Below, one piece after another: positions 51,876 through 60,523 of a DNA stretch of 64,000 nucleotides (position 1 is its first letter; each line of letters opens with the position of its first letter). The DNA comes from [Clostridium] symbiosum (lineage in GTDB: Bacteria; Bacillota; Clostridia; Lachnospirales; Lachnospiraceae): NCBI GenBank assembly GCA_036419695.1, contig CP143946.1:1014001-1078000 (forward strand), in the 5' to 3' direction. Under the pieces are notes generated by a model, which was given only the letters and a program-made list of their open reading frames with translations, ran no database searches and was not told the origin of the DNA. The position numbers and the translations under genes were made by a program.

Positions 51876-52832
51876 TCAGCTTTTTTCCAGCCGGACGGCG
51901 GCCAGATCGGCGAAGACGTCCTGAGTGATGGAGATAAAGTCTTTCATATACTGGGGAAGAAAACGTTCCCTGTGGTAGGCGAGCACCAGGCGGTGCCTCA
52001 CGGGTTCACCGTTCAGGGCCAGGGGAAAGGTGTTGGCTCCCGGCGCTTTCTCGTTCAGGAGAGGAAGACGCATCTGCGTACAGAAAAAGACGCCATAGTC
52101 GCGGGGAAAGAGGGAGATCAGAAGTTCCGTGGTACTGGATTCCAGAAAAACCCTGGGTGCAAAACCGGCATCCAGGAAACACTGATCGATCATCTTGCGA
52201 AGACGCATCGGAGGTTTTGGCAGCAGGAAAGGGAACTCCCTAAATGCGCTCAGCTTCGCGCCTGCTGTGGATTCACGCTTGACGTTTCCGTATTCCTCAC
52301 CGAGATATTTTTCCATCAGGGAGTCGGAGGCGACGAGAAACAGGTTGTCGTCCAGAAGGGGAAGAATCTCAAGCCGCATATCCTCTGTATACTTGATACC
52401 GATATAGAGATCCAGTTCGCCTTCAAACACCATCTGTTCCATGACTTCCGAGGAGGCGTCCACCAGCTGGATTGATACGTGGGGCCACAGTTCGTGGAAA
52501 CGCGGCAGGATGGACGGCAGGCAGATCTCCCCGCGGTAGGATGGAATCCCGAGCTTTAAGTGCCCTGCTCCCAATTGGGAAATATCGCTCAGACGGTTTT
52601 TCAGATCATTTTCCTCGGCCAGTATCCGGCCTGCCGCCTGAAGGAGCTGCTCACCCGCGTAGGTCAGGGCCAGCTTCGGCTTACGGTAAAAAAGTTCCAC
52701 CCCGTAATACTGTTCCAGCCGCTGGATGTGCTGGCTCAGGTTCTGCTGCGAGATATAGAGCTTCTGGGCTGTATTCGTCATATGAAGTTCCCGGGCCAGT
52801 TCCGTAAAATAGTAGAGGCTTATCAGGTTCAT
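51876..52832 (-). CDS. LysR family transcriptional regulator
   Basis: A 318-residue LysR-type regulator. It has an N-terminal winged helix (LISLYYFTELARELHMTNTAQKLYISQQNLSQHIQRLEQYYGVELF) and a C-terminal effector-binding domain from about residue 90 (GHLKLGIPSYRGEICLPSILPRFHE). It is divergent from the aldolase/dehydrogenase pair with a 275-base gap, the standard layout for a LysR activator of neighbouring catabolic genes. The effector is unknown. Confidence 0.92.
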   Translation of the reverse strand: MNLISLYYFTELARELHMTNTAQKLYISQQNLSQHIQRLEQYYGVELFYRKPKLALTYAGEQLLQAAGRILAEENDLKNRLSDISQLGAGHLKLGIPSYRGEICLPSILPRFHELWPHVSIQLVDASSEVMEQMVFEGELDLYIGIKYTEDMRLEILPLLDDNLFLVASDSLMEKYLGEEYGNVKRESTAGAKLSAFREFPFLLPKPPMRLRKMIDQCFLDAGFAPRVFLESSTTELLISLFPRDYGVFFCTQMRLPLLNEKAPGANTFPLALNGEPVRHRLVLAYHRERFLPQYMKDFISITQDVFADLAAVRLEKS

Positions 52833-52941
52833 TGTTCCCTCTCCTTTTCTTCAAATCCGTTTATTTCTTTCAGTATAACACAGAACAAAAAATTTAAAAG
52901 GATAACAACAATAATTTGTTAAAAACATAAAAAAACCTTGT

Positions 52942-52971
52942 TTGAAATTGTGCACTCTGCTGTGCTATGAT
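52942..52971 (+). promoter_or_regulatory. Promoter of the aldolase-dehydrogenase pair
   Basis: TTGAAA (52942-52947) and TATGAT (52966-52971) have an 18-base spacer, which fits an activator-dependent promoter. Confidence 0.6.
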
Positions 52972-53063
52972 CCATCTATACAGAAAAGAACCAATTCCAC
53001 CGGCAGTAACGCGGAGGATGAGGAGCGGAAAACGACACGGTTCAGACAGCAGAGTTTATGCGG

Positions 53064-53097
53064 AAAATTTCGGATAACACAAAATTTCAGATAACAC
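53064..53097 (+). repeat. Two 17-bp direct repeats in the aldolase leader
   Basis: AAAATTTCGGATAACAC and AAAATTTCAGATAACAC stand head to tail, ending just before the ribosome-binding site. They are downstream of the promoter, so they would be part of the 5' UTR. Confidence 0.75.
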
Positions 53098-53107
53098 AAA
53101 GAAAGGT

Positions 53108-53821
53108 ATGGTGCAGAAAATGGCAGTTGGTAAACGAATTTATTTGAAAAGACAGATGCCGGATCACGATGTAATGATGCAGTTTAAAGAGATTCCGGCT
53201 TCCAATGTGGCGGACGTGATGGGGAGAAGCTGTGCGATGAATCCCAGAATCCGTCTTGTGAGCAGCCCAAGGTCCCAGATGATGGTAGGCCCGGCGCTGA
53301 CGGTCAAAGCGAGAAGCGGAGATAATCTGGCGCTCCATGCCGCCATCGATATGACGCAGGAAGGCGACGTGCTGGTGGTATCCAATGAGGGAGACAATAC
53401 CAGGGCGCTGATGGGAGAGATTATGATGGCCCTGCTTTACCATACGAAAAAAGCAGCCGGAATTATTCTGGACGGTCCGATCCGTGATATCGATGAGATT
53501 GGCCAGTGGGATTTCCCAGTATATGCGACGGGAACGACTCCGGGAGGCCCCTACAAGGAGGGACCTGGCGAGGTCAATGTACCGATTGCCTGCGGTGAAA
53601 TCAGCGTCAATCCGGGAGACATCATCCTGGCTGATCCGGATGGGATCATCGTCATTCCAAGAAAAGACGCTCCTCAGATTTTAGAGGATGCTAAAAAATT
53701 CCAGGCAGCGGATGAGATAAAACTGGCTGCGGCGAAAAACGGGACATCGAAACGCGACTGGGTGAAGAAATCCCTGGAAGAAAAGGAATTTGAGATAATC
53801 GACGGGATTTATGAGCCGTAA
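53108..53821 (+). CDS. RraA family protein (4-hydroxy-4-methyl-2-oxoglutarate aldolase-like)
   Basis: A 237-residue RraA-like protein. The family pattern is clear: PASNVADVMGRS near the start, VGPALTVKARSGDNLALHAAID, GDVLVVSNEGD, and the catalytic-site GIILDGPIRDIDEI, then GDIILADPDGIIVIP. In bacteria, members either cleave 4-hydroxy-4-methyl-2-oxoglutarate-type acids or inhibit RNase E; the latter needs the RNase E machinery and is unlikely here. An oxidoreductase follows. The start may be ATG 53108, GTG 53111 or ATG 53120. Confidence 0.87.
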   Translation: MVQKMAVGKRIYLKRQMPDHDVMMQFKEIPASNVADVMGRSCAMNPRIRLVSSPRSQMMVGPALTVKARSGDNLALHAAIDMTQEGDVLVVSNEGDNTRALMGEIMMALLYHTKKAAGIILDGPIRDIDEIGQWDFPVYATGTTPGGPYKEGPGEVNVPIACGEISVNPGDIILADPDGIIVIPRKDAPQILEDAKKFQAADEIKLAAAKNGTSKRDWVKKSLEEKEFEIIDGIYEP

Positions 53822-53896
53822 AGTACATATGGTTTCAATAACAATGGAGTATCATTAATAATTTGAATCAACTTATGCCGCCAAAAGGTCGGCGGA

Positions 53897-54790
53897 ATGG
53901 AGAATACAAAGATGAAAATTGGATTTATAGGCTTTGGCGAAGCCGCTTATAATATCTCCCTGGGACTTAAAGGGGAAGGCGTGACAGGAATTATTGCATT
54001 TGACAAGATGGCAAAAGATCCGGTGATGGGCAAGATGGTGACGGGCCGTGCCGCCGAGGCCGATGTGACACTTTATGATACGGCAAAAGAGGTTGCCGCC
54101 GAGGCCGATGTGATATTCGGCGCGGTTCCGTCCTCTTTTGCAATGGATGTCTGCGAAGAGATTGAGGGCGTGCTCGGCGAAGGGAAAATCTATGCCGATG
54201 TCAGCGCGTCCACTCCTTCCGTAAAAGAAAAGATTTGGGACGCCGTCAAGGATACGGGGGTGAAATTTGTAGATGCCGCCATGCTCGGTTCCCTTCCCAA
54301 GGACAAACACCAGGTTCCCATCACAGCCAGCGGAAACGGCGCCGAACTGTTTAAAGAGCTCATGAGCCCTCTGGGAATGAAAATTACGACCGCAGGGGAG
54401 AAAGCGGGAGCCGCGTCGGCGATCAAGCTGGTAAGAAGTATTTATATGAAGGGAATCGCTTCCCTGATGATCGAAATGCTCCAGGCGGCCGACGCCTACG
54501 ATGTATCGGATGAGGTGATTTCTTCAATCTCCAAATCCATGGACAATATTCCGTTCACGTCCCACCTGGACAGGCTGGTCACTGGAACGGCAATCCACTG
54601 CCACCGCCGTGCGGCAGAACTGAAAGGTTCCGTTGCCATGCTGGAGGAGTGCGGATTCAGCCCAGCGATGACCGAGGCGGCCAAGAAGAGGATGGAAGAT
54701 ATGGAAGTGTACGACTTTGCGGCGCGCTATGTGGAGAAAAAGCCGGACGGATGGAAAGAGATTATCCAGGTGATGAAAGAAGGAAAATAA
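53897..54790 (+). CDS. NAD(P)-dependent beta-hydroxyacid dehydrogenase-like oxidoreductase (DUF1932)
   Basis: The 297-residue protein has an N-terminal Rossmann domain (KIGFIGFGEAAYNIS, VIFGAVPSSFA, IYADVSASTPSVKEKI) and the C-terminal helical domain with DUF1932 features (KLVRSIYMKGIASLMIEMLQAADAYD, HRRAAELKGSVAMLEECGF). It resembles 3-hydroxyisobutyrate and 6-phosphogluconate dehydrogenases. The Lys in AIKLVRS occupies the usual catalytic position. With the aldolase it may break down a branched hydroxy acid. ATG 53912 is an alternative start. Confidence 0.85.
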   Translation: MENTKMKIGFIGFGEAAYNISLGLKGEGVTGIIAFDKMAKDPVMGKMVTGRAAEADVTLYDTAKEVAAEADVIFGAVPSSFAMDVCEEIEGVLGEGKIYADVSASTPSVKEKIWDAVKDTGVKFVDAAMLGSLPKDKHQVPITASGNGAELFKELMSPLGMKITTAGEKAGAASAIKLVRSIYMKGIASLMIEMLQAADAYDVSDEVISSISKSMDNIPFTSHLDRLVTGTAIHCHRRAAELKGSVAMLEECGFSPAMTEAAKKRMEDMEVYDFAARYVEKKPDGWKEIIQVMKEGK

Positions 54791-54858
54791 GACAGATGAT
54801 TCGGTGATTTCCCCTCACAAATTACCGGATCGGGGCATTTTGCCGTGAGTTCCTGAAA

Positions 54859-54889
54859 AAGGGAGTCCGTTTATTGGACTCTCTTTTTT
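54859..54889 (+). terminator. Terminator after the dehydrogenase
   Basis: GGGAGTCC and GGACTCTC form a hairpin around GTTTATT, followed by TTTTTT. The rest of the gap 54791-55208 contains the small repeat at 54969 and AT-rich DNA with no gene seen. Confidence 0.8.
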
Positions 54890-54968
54890 GCTGCCAAAGC
54901 TGATTTCATCGGTCTTTCCGGCTGGAAAAAGGATTTTATAGCCATCCAATAATTACTATTTTTTATAG

Positions 54969-54985
54969 CATAGGAAATTCCTATG
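54969..54985. repeat. Small dispersed hairpin repeat (CATAGGAA type), copy 3
   Basis: CATAGGAAATTCCTATG followed by ATGTGAAAAATTGTCC. It has a shorter loop than copies 1 and 2 and again follows TTTTTTATAG. Confidence 0.6.
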
Positions 54986-55208
54986 ATGTGAAAAATTGTC
55001 CGGGCAGGATGCGCCCTCACGCGCCGAGCGCTCCACAGTTTATTAGAAGCAGTATGACTATAAGAATCTGTGTATTTTTGAAATCTGACAATCTTAATGA
55101 AATCTTTATCCCAAATATAATACGCTTACACTCTTTTTAGACGCACGGTGCTACAATATAAGTCCAAAAAAGAAAATGGTGTAATTTAGCCCGGTGTAGT
55201 TCAAGGAC

Positions 55209-55826
55209 ATGTGGAAGGGTATGGGATTGGAACGTCTGTTTTGTACAACGGCAGAAACGCTGCTCGCATTTACATTTGATGCCTGCCGTGGGACGGAGAA
55301 GAAAGCAGTTACCGTGGGGGCGCGCAATGATACAGAGACTGTTATTCTCGGAAATATTTATAAAGAGCTGATTGAGTCAAATACCGATATTGAGGTGAAG
55401 ACGTCTTTTGGGCTGGACGGGATATCCGGCTGTTTTGATGCGCTTAAGGAAGGCCGTATTGATATGTTTGGGGGAGATATGGAGGCTGTGTTTTCCTCTT
55501 TTTTGGCAGAATTTGCAGATCAGGAGAATAAGGGGACGGAGAGTGGCTATAAGTCGGCAGTTTCACGTATGATGTCGGAGCATCATATCGATCTATCAAA
55601 ACCGCTGGGATACAAATTTAATCAAACCGGAGCGGCATGTAATTTTGTGCGCCGGGAGGTACTGGAACGTTATCCGGAACTGAAAGAAATACTGGGAAAG
55701 CTGGAGGGCAAAATCAGTGATAGGGCAATGGCGGAGATGATACATCAGGTCGATGTGATGGGAATAGGGGCGCAGGAGGCGGCCTGGCGATTTCTGAAGG
55801 ACAATAAATTCCTGGGTGGAAAATAA
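55209..55826 (+). pseudogene. Osmoprotectant-binding protein (OpuCC/OsmX-like), internally deleted
   Basis: The N-terminal half reads like a glycine-betaine/choline-binding lipoprotein: worn signal peptide ending FTFDACRG, then VTVGARNDTETVILGNIYKELIE and GCFDALKEGRIDMFGGDM. The sequence then jumps, near residue 140 (HIDLSKPLGYKFNQTGAACNF), to the C-terminal end REVLERYPELKEILGKLEGK and QVDVMGIGAQEAAWRFL. The middle of about 100 residues, which forms most of the second lobe, is missing, giving 205 instead of about 300. No transporter genes are adjacent. The frame is open, so it may be expressed, but ligand binding is unlikely. Confidence 0.75.
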
Positions 55827-55843
55827 AACCTGCATCACCGCGT

Positions 55844-55904
55844 TTTACAATCCGCCCGTTCCGTGATAAACTGTCAAAAGAAGAAAAACAGTTTATTACG
55901 GAAC
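55844..55904 (+). promoter_or_regulatory. Promoter and 16-bp inverted repeat before the sigma-54 activator gene
   Basis: TTTACA (55844-55849) and TAAACT (55867-55872) are 17 bases apart. GTTCCGTGATAAACTG (55858-55873) and CAGTTTATTACGGAAC (55889-55904) are inverses with one mismatch; the first overlaps the -10 box. This suggests regulated or self-regulated expression. Confidence 0.65.
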
Positions 55905-55924
55905 GGACAGGGGGAGTAAGGCAG

Positions 55925-57940
55925 ATGAAGAAAAAGGTAATCATTGCCTGCACCAGAAGGCGGGTATCTGAATACATCAAGGAGCAATTAGAGGAACTGT
56001 TAGGCGAATATGCGGATATCGGCATGATGCTGATTAATCAGGAAAGCGCCTGCCGCATCCGCTGTGATCTTGTCATTGCAATCAGTGAGGAGATGGCCAA
56101 ACAGGTGGCTCCGATGCTGATGAGCGATACAGAGATTATCGTACTCCACCTGACGATCCAGAGAAGTATGTATGACAGACTGAAAGCGGCTTCCGGAGAG
56201 AAGAAGGCGATTGTAATAAACAACACACAGGAACTGGCTCTCGAAACGGTGGCGCTTTTGTATGCTCTGGATATGAAAAACATTGAACTGTTTCCTTATT
56301 ATCCTGGATGTACGGAAAACTATTCCGACATAAAGCTGGCGATTACACCGAACGAATTCCCGATTATTCCCAGACATATAGAGCGGGTGATTGATATTGG
56401 CGAACGGTGCCTGGATCCATTAACTCTGATAGAAGTTTTCAGCCGGCTCGATTGTCTAAACCCGGTGGCTATCGAAAAAATATTTACGTATGGCCGAAAG
56501 GTCATTTCGATTAACCGTGGAATTACGGAACTGACCAGGTACGGCCACGATTTTGGATTCAGCGAGCAGCAGTTTGTGGAGGGATTCAGTGAGGCTGTTC
56601 TGATTCTGGATGATGAGAAGAAGGTAAGCCTTCTGAATTCCGCAGCGCAGGAACTCTTCAACGAGCCGTATATCTATCTGATCCATCGTGATATCTGCGA
56701 TTTGATACCGGAAACGGGAATACCAAAGGGACGGGTGAAAGCGCATTTGTCCAATGCGCCGGTCATGATTAATGGTAAAAAATACCTGATGACCTGGAAC
56801 TTTTTTTCAGATAAGATGGAGGGGAGCAGTGCTCTGATTTTGAAAAGTTTTGAGGAGATGAGGAATCTCTATGCGCGCTATGGCAGTGAAAGAGTCAGAA
56901 AAGCGGAGTTAAAATATAATTTCGATGATATCATCGGTTCCAGCGAAGCAATGAGAAGAATGAAGGAAAAGGCGAGAAAGTTTGCTGAAACAGATTTCCC
57001 GATCTTGATCCAGGGAGAGAGCGGCACCGGAAAAGAACTGCTCGCCCAGGCTATTCATCAGGCATCGGGAAGGAAAGAGGAACCGTTCATTGCCTTTAAT
57101 TGTGCTTCTCTCACAGACTCTCTTTTGGAAAGTGAATTATTCGGTTACCATGAGGGCGCGTTCACCGGAGCAAGCAGAAAAGGAAAGCCAGGTATATTTG
57201 AAATGGCCAGCGGCGGCACACTTTTTATGGATGAGATCGGAGATGTCTCCCTGAATCTTCAGGCAAAGATTCTCAGGGTTCTTCAGGAACAGGAAGTGGT
57301 CCGTGTGGGTGGCAGCCAGGTAATCCCCGTAGACGTGCGGATTATATCGGCCACCAATCAGGATCTTTTATCTTTTGTGAAAGAAAAACGGTTTCGGCTG
57401 GATTTGTATTACCGTCTGAATACACTGATTTTACAGACGGTTCCTCTCAGGAACCGAGCAAATGATATTTATGACATGCTCCCATGGTTTTTCAGAAAGA
57501 ACCATATCAGGAAAAACATACATGAAGATGCTATGAAATTTATGCTTAATTATTCCTGGCCGGGTAATGTCAGGGAATTTCAAAACTGCATTTCCTATCT
57601 TTCGATAGTCGAACATGATACAATCCGAGTCGAGGATTTTCCGGAATATATGCTGAGTGAAAAACCGGCGGTCCGGCTTCAGGCTCATTCTGAGATGTCA
57701 GTAGAAAGTGAGATACTGACTGAATTATATGGGCTCAGGCTTAAGGGAGAAAAGACAGGGCGAAAAAAACTGGCGGATAATCTGCAGATGAAAGGGATTC
57801 CGCTCACCGAGGCGGAAATCCGGGTTTATCTGGAACGGCTGCAAGAGAAGGAGTATGTATCGATTCATAAAGGGCGTGGTGGTACTCAGATTACTCAAAA
57901 AGGGATTCATTCCATTATGAAGGGCAGCGGAAAAATATAA
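55925..57940 (+). CDS. Sigma-54-dependent activator with PrpR-type N-terminal domain
   Basis: A 671-residue enhancer-binding protein. The N-terminal PrpR-like sensory domain is at about 1-190 (DLVIAISEEMAKQVAP, IVINNTQELALETVALL), and a PAS-like part at about 215-300 (FSEAVLILDDEKKVSLLN). The AAA+ domain has Walker A GESGTGKE (about 366), ELFGYHEGAFTGASRKGK (sigma-54 contact loop), Walker B GGTLFMDEIGD and SWPGNVREFQN. The C-terminus looks like a winged helix rather than a Fis-type one. It precedes a consensus -24/-12 promoter and the catabolic operon, which it probably activates. Confidence 0.92.
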   Translation: MKKKVIIACTRRRVSEYIKEQLEELLGEYADIGMMLINQESACRIRCDLVIAISEEMAKQVAPMLMSDTEIIVLHLTIQRSMYDRLKAASGEKKAIVINNTQELALETVALLYALDMKNIELFPYYPGCTENYSDIKLAITPNEFPIIPRHIERVIDIGERCLDPLTLIEVFSRLDCLNPVAIEKIFTYGRKVISINRGITELTRYGHDFGFSEQQFVEGFSEAVLILDDEKKVSLLNSAAQELFNEPYIYLIHRDICDLIPETGIPKGRVKAHLSNAPVMINGKKYLMTWNFFSDKMEGSSALILKSFEEMRNLYARYGSERVRKAELKYNFDDIIGSSEAMRRMKEKARKFAETDFPILIQGESGTGKELLAQAIHQASGRKEEPFIAFNCASLTDSLLESELFGYHEGAFTGASRKGKPGIFEMASGGTLFMDEIGDVSLNLQAKILRVLQEQEVVRVGGSQVIPVDVRIISATNQDLLSFVKEKRFRLDLYYRLNTLILQTVPLRNRANDIYDMLPWFFRKNHIRKNIHEDAMKFMLNYSWPGNVREFQNCISYLSIVEHDTIRVEDFPEYMLSEKPAVRLQAHSEMSVESEILTELYGLRLKGEKTGRKKLADNLQMKGIPLTEAEIRVYLERLQEKEYVSIHKGRGGTQITQKGIHSIMKGSGKI

Positions 57941-57952
57941 ATTGGCTTAATT

Positions 57953-57995
57953 AAAATGGTTTAATTGGTTATATGTCCAATTAAACCATTTTTTT
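57953..57995 (+). terminator. Terminator after the activator gene
   Basis: AAAATGGTTTAATTGG and CCAATTAAACCATTTT are inverses around TTATATGT, with TTTTT after. The gap 57941-58321 also holds the upstream palindrome and the sigma-54 promoter listed below. Confidence 0.85.
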
Positions 57996-58059
57996 AATAA
58001 AGAAGGGCGAAAAAACATCCTGAAATTCCAGCTTGCTCATTCGGATAAGATAATAATTT

Positions 58060-58071
58060 GACAGTACTGTC
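58060..58071. promoter_or_regulatory. Candidate activator-binding palindrome (UAS)
   Basis: GACAGTACTGTC is a perfect 12-bp palindrome about 105 bases upstream of the -24 box, the usual distance for an enhancer-binding site. Confidence 0.5.
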
Positions 58072-58175
58072 TGGAAAATACTTCAAATAAGGGAAGCAAT
58101 ATCAGGCTCGGTATAAAGGAAAAAAGAAAAATTAAGATTAGACATTGCAGAGGCGGCCCGTACAGAGATAAAAAT

Positions 58176-58190
58176 TGGCACAGTATTTGC
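58176..58190 (+). promoter_or_regulatory. Sigma-54 (-24/-12) promoter of the catabolic operon
   Basis: TGGCAC (58176-58181), five bases, then TTGC (58187-58190), followed by TTT. This is an exact match to the sigma-54 core consensus, 131 bases before the first gene. Confidence 0.9.
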
Positions 58191-58321
58191 TTTATATAGA
58201 AGTGTAAGCAAAAGGATGCCGATTATGACAGGCTGGTAAAGGGGGGCCAGATCCGGGATGGCAAGGTTCAGGATGTTTTACGGGAGAGGTTGTATAAAAA
58301 ATACAAATTTAAGGAGGAAGT

Positions 58322-59707
58322 ATGGAGAAACGTAATAAACAAAATCAAAACGCAGTTCAGGACAAAGACATTGGATTTTTATCATTTACGCCGTTGGTTG
58401 TTTTTCTTGTAGTGTATATGGGAAGCGGAATTCTTTTTACAATTATGGGAACACCGGATCCGTTTAAGCAGGTTCCAAGAAACTTTGCCTTACTTTTAGG
58501 TGTCGTAATCGCCCTGCTGATGGGTAAGAGGAAACTAGGGGATAAGGTAAACCGGTTTGCTGAAGCGGCCGCGAGCCCGGGGATCATGGTCATGACTCTG
58601 GTGCTCCTGATGTCCGGGGCATTTTCCTCCACAGCCAAGGCCATGGGTGCCGTGGATGCAACGGCAAGCCTGGGCCTGGCGCTGATTCCCCATCAGTTTC
58701 TTGTTGCGGGCCTGTTTTTGATTTCAGCGGTGATATCGACAGCTATGGGAACCTGCATGGGCACCGTAGCAGCTATCGGGCCAATCGCCGTCGGTCTGGC
58801 AGAGAGTGCGGGCATTGATATGGCATTTACCCTTTCGGCTGTACTTGGCGGTTCCATGTTTGGTGATAATCTGTCGTTCATTTCCGACACTACCATCGTT
58901 GCGACAAGAGGGGCCGGATGTGCGATGAAAGACAAATTCCGGATGAACTTTAAAATTGCTCTTCCGGCGGCAATTGCTACGATGGTGCTTTATGCCGTAA
59001 TGACAAAGAGTACCGGAAATGTGGATGCATCCTACACATATGAACTGAGTAAAGTCATTCCGTATCTGGCGGTTCTTGTACTTGCAATGGCAGGACTTGA
59101 TATAATCGTCGTGCTAATGTGCGGGACAATCCTGGCAGGCGTCATTGGAATCATGTCGGGGAGCCTGACCTTAATCACGTTTACACAGGCGATTGCTGCC
59201 GGGTCATTCGGAATGTTGGAAACGGCCATGATAGGCATTCTTGTAAAAGGCATTATGGGACTTGTGGAAGATCGGGGAGGAATCAGATGTCTTACCAATC
59301 TTGCCAATGCTAAAATTAAAAGCCGTAAGACGGCGCAGTACCTGATGGGATTGATTATTAGCGTCATTGATTTCTTTATCGGAAACAATACGGTCTGTAT
59401 CCTGATTTGTACCCCGGTCCTGAAACCGATTGCCAGAAAATATAATATCTGTAATAAGCGCTTTGCATCAATTTTAGATGTATTTGCCTGTGTTATACCG
59501 GGAATTTCACCAATAGGAACAGCAGTACTTCTGGCAATGAGTTATGGAGGTATTTCTTCTCCTCTGGCAGTGATTAAGACCAATTTTTACTGTATGCTGC
59601 TGGCGGTATCCATGCTTGTCACGATCAGTATGAATTTATACAAAATGCCGGAGGAAGAGAGCGGAGATGTCGATTTCTATCCGGAACTTGATGAAGCAGC
59701 AGCCTGA
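58322..59707 (+). CDS. NhaC family Na+/H+ antiporter-type carrier
   Basis: A 461-residue membrane protein with about eleven spans and NhaC patterns: MGKRKLGDKVNRFAEAAASPG, STAMGTCMGTVAAIGPIAVGLA, GGSMFGDNLSFISDTTIVATRGAG (the conserved Asp loop), and GNNTVCILICTPVLKPIARKY. NhaC members include true Na+/H+ antiporters and Na+- or proton-coupled carriers for organic acids or amino acids. As first gene of a sigma-54 catabolic operon it probably imports the operon's substrate. The start follows AAGGAGGAAG. Confidence 0.88.
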   Translation: MEKRNKQNQNAVQDKDIGFLSFTPLVVFLVVYMGSGILFTIMGTPDPFKQVPRNFALLLGVVIALLMGKRKLGDKVNRFAEAAASPGIMVMTLVLLMSGAFSSTAKAMGAVDATASLGLALIPHQFLVAGLFLISAVISTAMGTCMGTVAAIGPIAVGLAESAGIDMAFTLSAVLGGSMFGDNLSFISDTTIVATRGAGCAMKDKFRMNFKIALPAAIATMVLYAVMTKSTGNVDASYTYELSKVIPYLAVLVLAMAGLDIIVVLMCGTILAGVIGIMSGSLTLITFTQAIAAGSFGMLETAMIGILVKGIMGLVEDRGGIRCLTNLANAKIKSRKTAQYLMGLIISVIDFFIGNNTVCILICTPVLKPIARKYNICNKRFASILDVFACVIPGISPIGTAVLLAMSYGGISSPLAVIKTNFYCMLLAVSMLVTISMNLYKMPEEESGDVDFYPELDEAAA

Positions 59708-59772
59708 AAGTTTGATTCGTGGAACGGTCCCCCGGCGGACTGCAATGACAGGTGCACAGGAGAAAAAGAAGA

Positions 59773-60465
59773 ATGAAAGAATTTACAGAAAAACATCACG
59801 CATGGCTGGTGGGCAGGTTTTATGAACGGCTGATGCAGGAGTGTCCCGACAGGGGAGAAGCCATATTTGTTATGAGTACACAACGCTATGCGGAACAGCG
59901 TGGTTCGCGAATGGCCCAAAGGGCGGTGAGAGACGGAAAAGGATTGAATTTTACCACATACCGCGAGTATGGGGAATGGAAAAATACCGAGACGGTCAAA
60001 CGGGAAGGCTGCGCGAATGCGGGAGAGACGACGGCCTGGTCTCCGGATCATATTGAGAAGGTTTATATGTGCCCCTGGGCCGCGCAGTTTAAAGAAATGG
60101 GACTAAAGAAATGCGGAACGCTTTACTGCAGGCACGTAGATCAATCGATTGTCAGGGGATTTAATCCATTACTTACATACGAGGTCCCTCAGAGTATGCA
60201 TGAAAGCGGCTATTGTCTGCAGATATCAAGAGGAGCGGATTTTAGGGAAGGCCAGGTGTTTAACAAACGTACGGAATACCAGAAAACATTTGATTATCAT
60301 TGCGGACATTGCTATAAGACGTTCCGGGAAATTGTAACAGCTATCCTTGGAGAGCAGGGAGAGCGGATCTCACGAAGCGTATTGGAGGAATTTGGTAGAA
60401 CATATGGGGAGGAGATGGCGGCCGTTCTTCTTTCATATCAGGATCAGGATTTTAACCTTATCTGA
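59773..60465 (+). CDS. L-2-amino-thiazoline-4-carboxylate hydrolase family protein
   Basis: The 230-residue soluble protein resembles the ATC hydrolase family, named for the Pseudomonas enzyme that opens the sulfur ring of aminothiazoline carboxylate on the way to cysteine. It shows EKVYMCPWAAQFKEMGLKKCGTLYCRHVDQSIVRGFNPLLTYEV-like segments and a later DYHCGHCYKTF. Several Cys and His (CPW, YCRHVD, CGHC) are placed as possible metal or catalytic residues. I use ATG 59773, after CAGGAG. Most Firmicute members are uncharacterised, so the reaction is inferred from family and context only. Confidence 0.72.
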   Translation: MKEFTEKHHAWLVGRFYERLMQECPDRGEAIFVMSTQRYAEQRGSRMAQRAVRDGKGLNFTTYREYGEWKNTETVKREGCANAGETTAWSPDHIEKVYMCPWAAQFKEMGLKKCGTLYCRHVDQSIVRGFNPLLTYEVPQSMHESGYCLQISRGADFREGQVFNKRTEYQKTFDYHCGHCYKTFREIVTAILGEQGERISRSVLEEFGRTYGEEMAAVLLSYQDQDFNLI

Positions 60466-60523
60466 GGAATAATTATGAGCATGGCAAAATGAAAATCTTG
60501 CCAAATTAAAGGGGAGAAGAATT

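Noticed and set aside
53108..53821. RNase E inhibitor function for the RraA-like protein
   Set aside because: The gene sits with a dehydrogenase under a LysR regulator and this type of organism is not expected to use the E. coli RraA-RNase E system; an aldolase role fits better.
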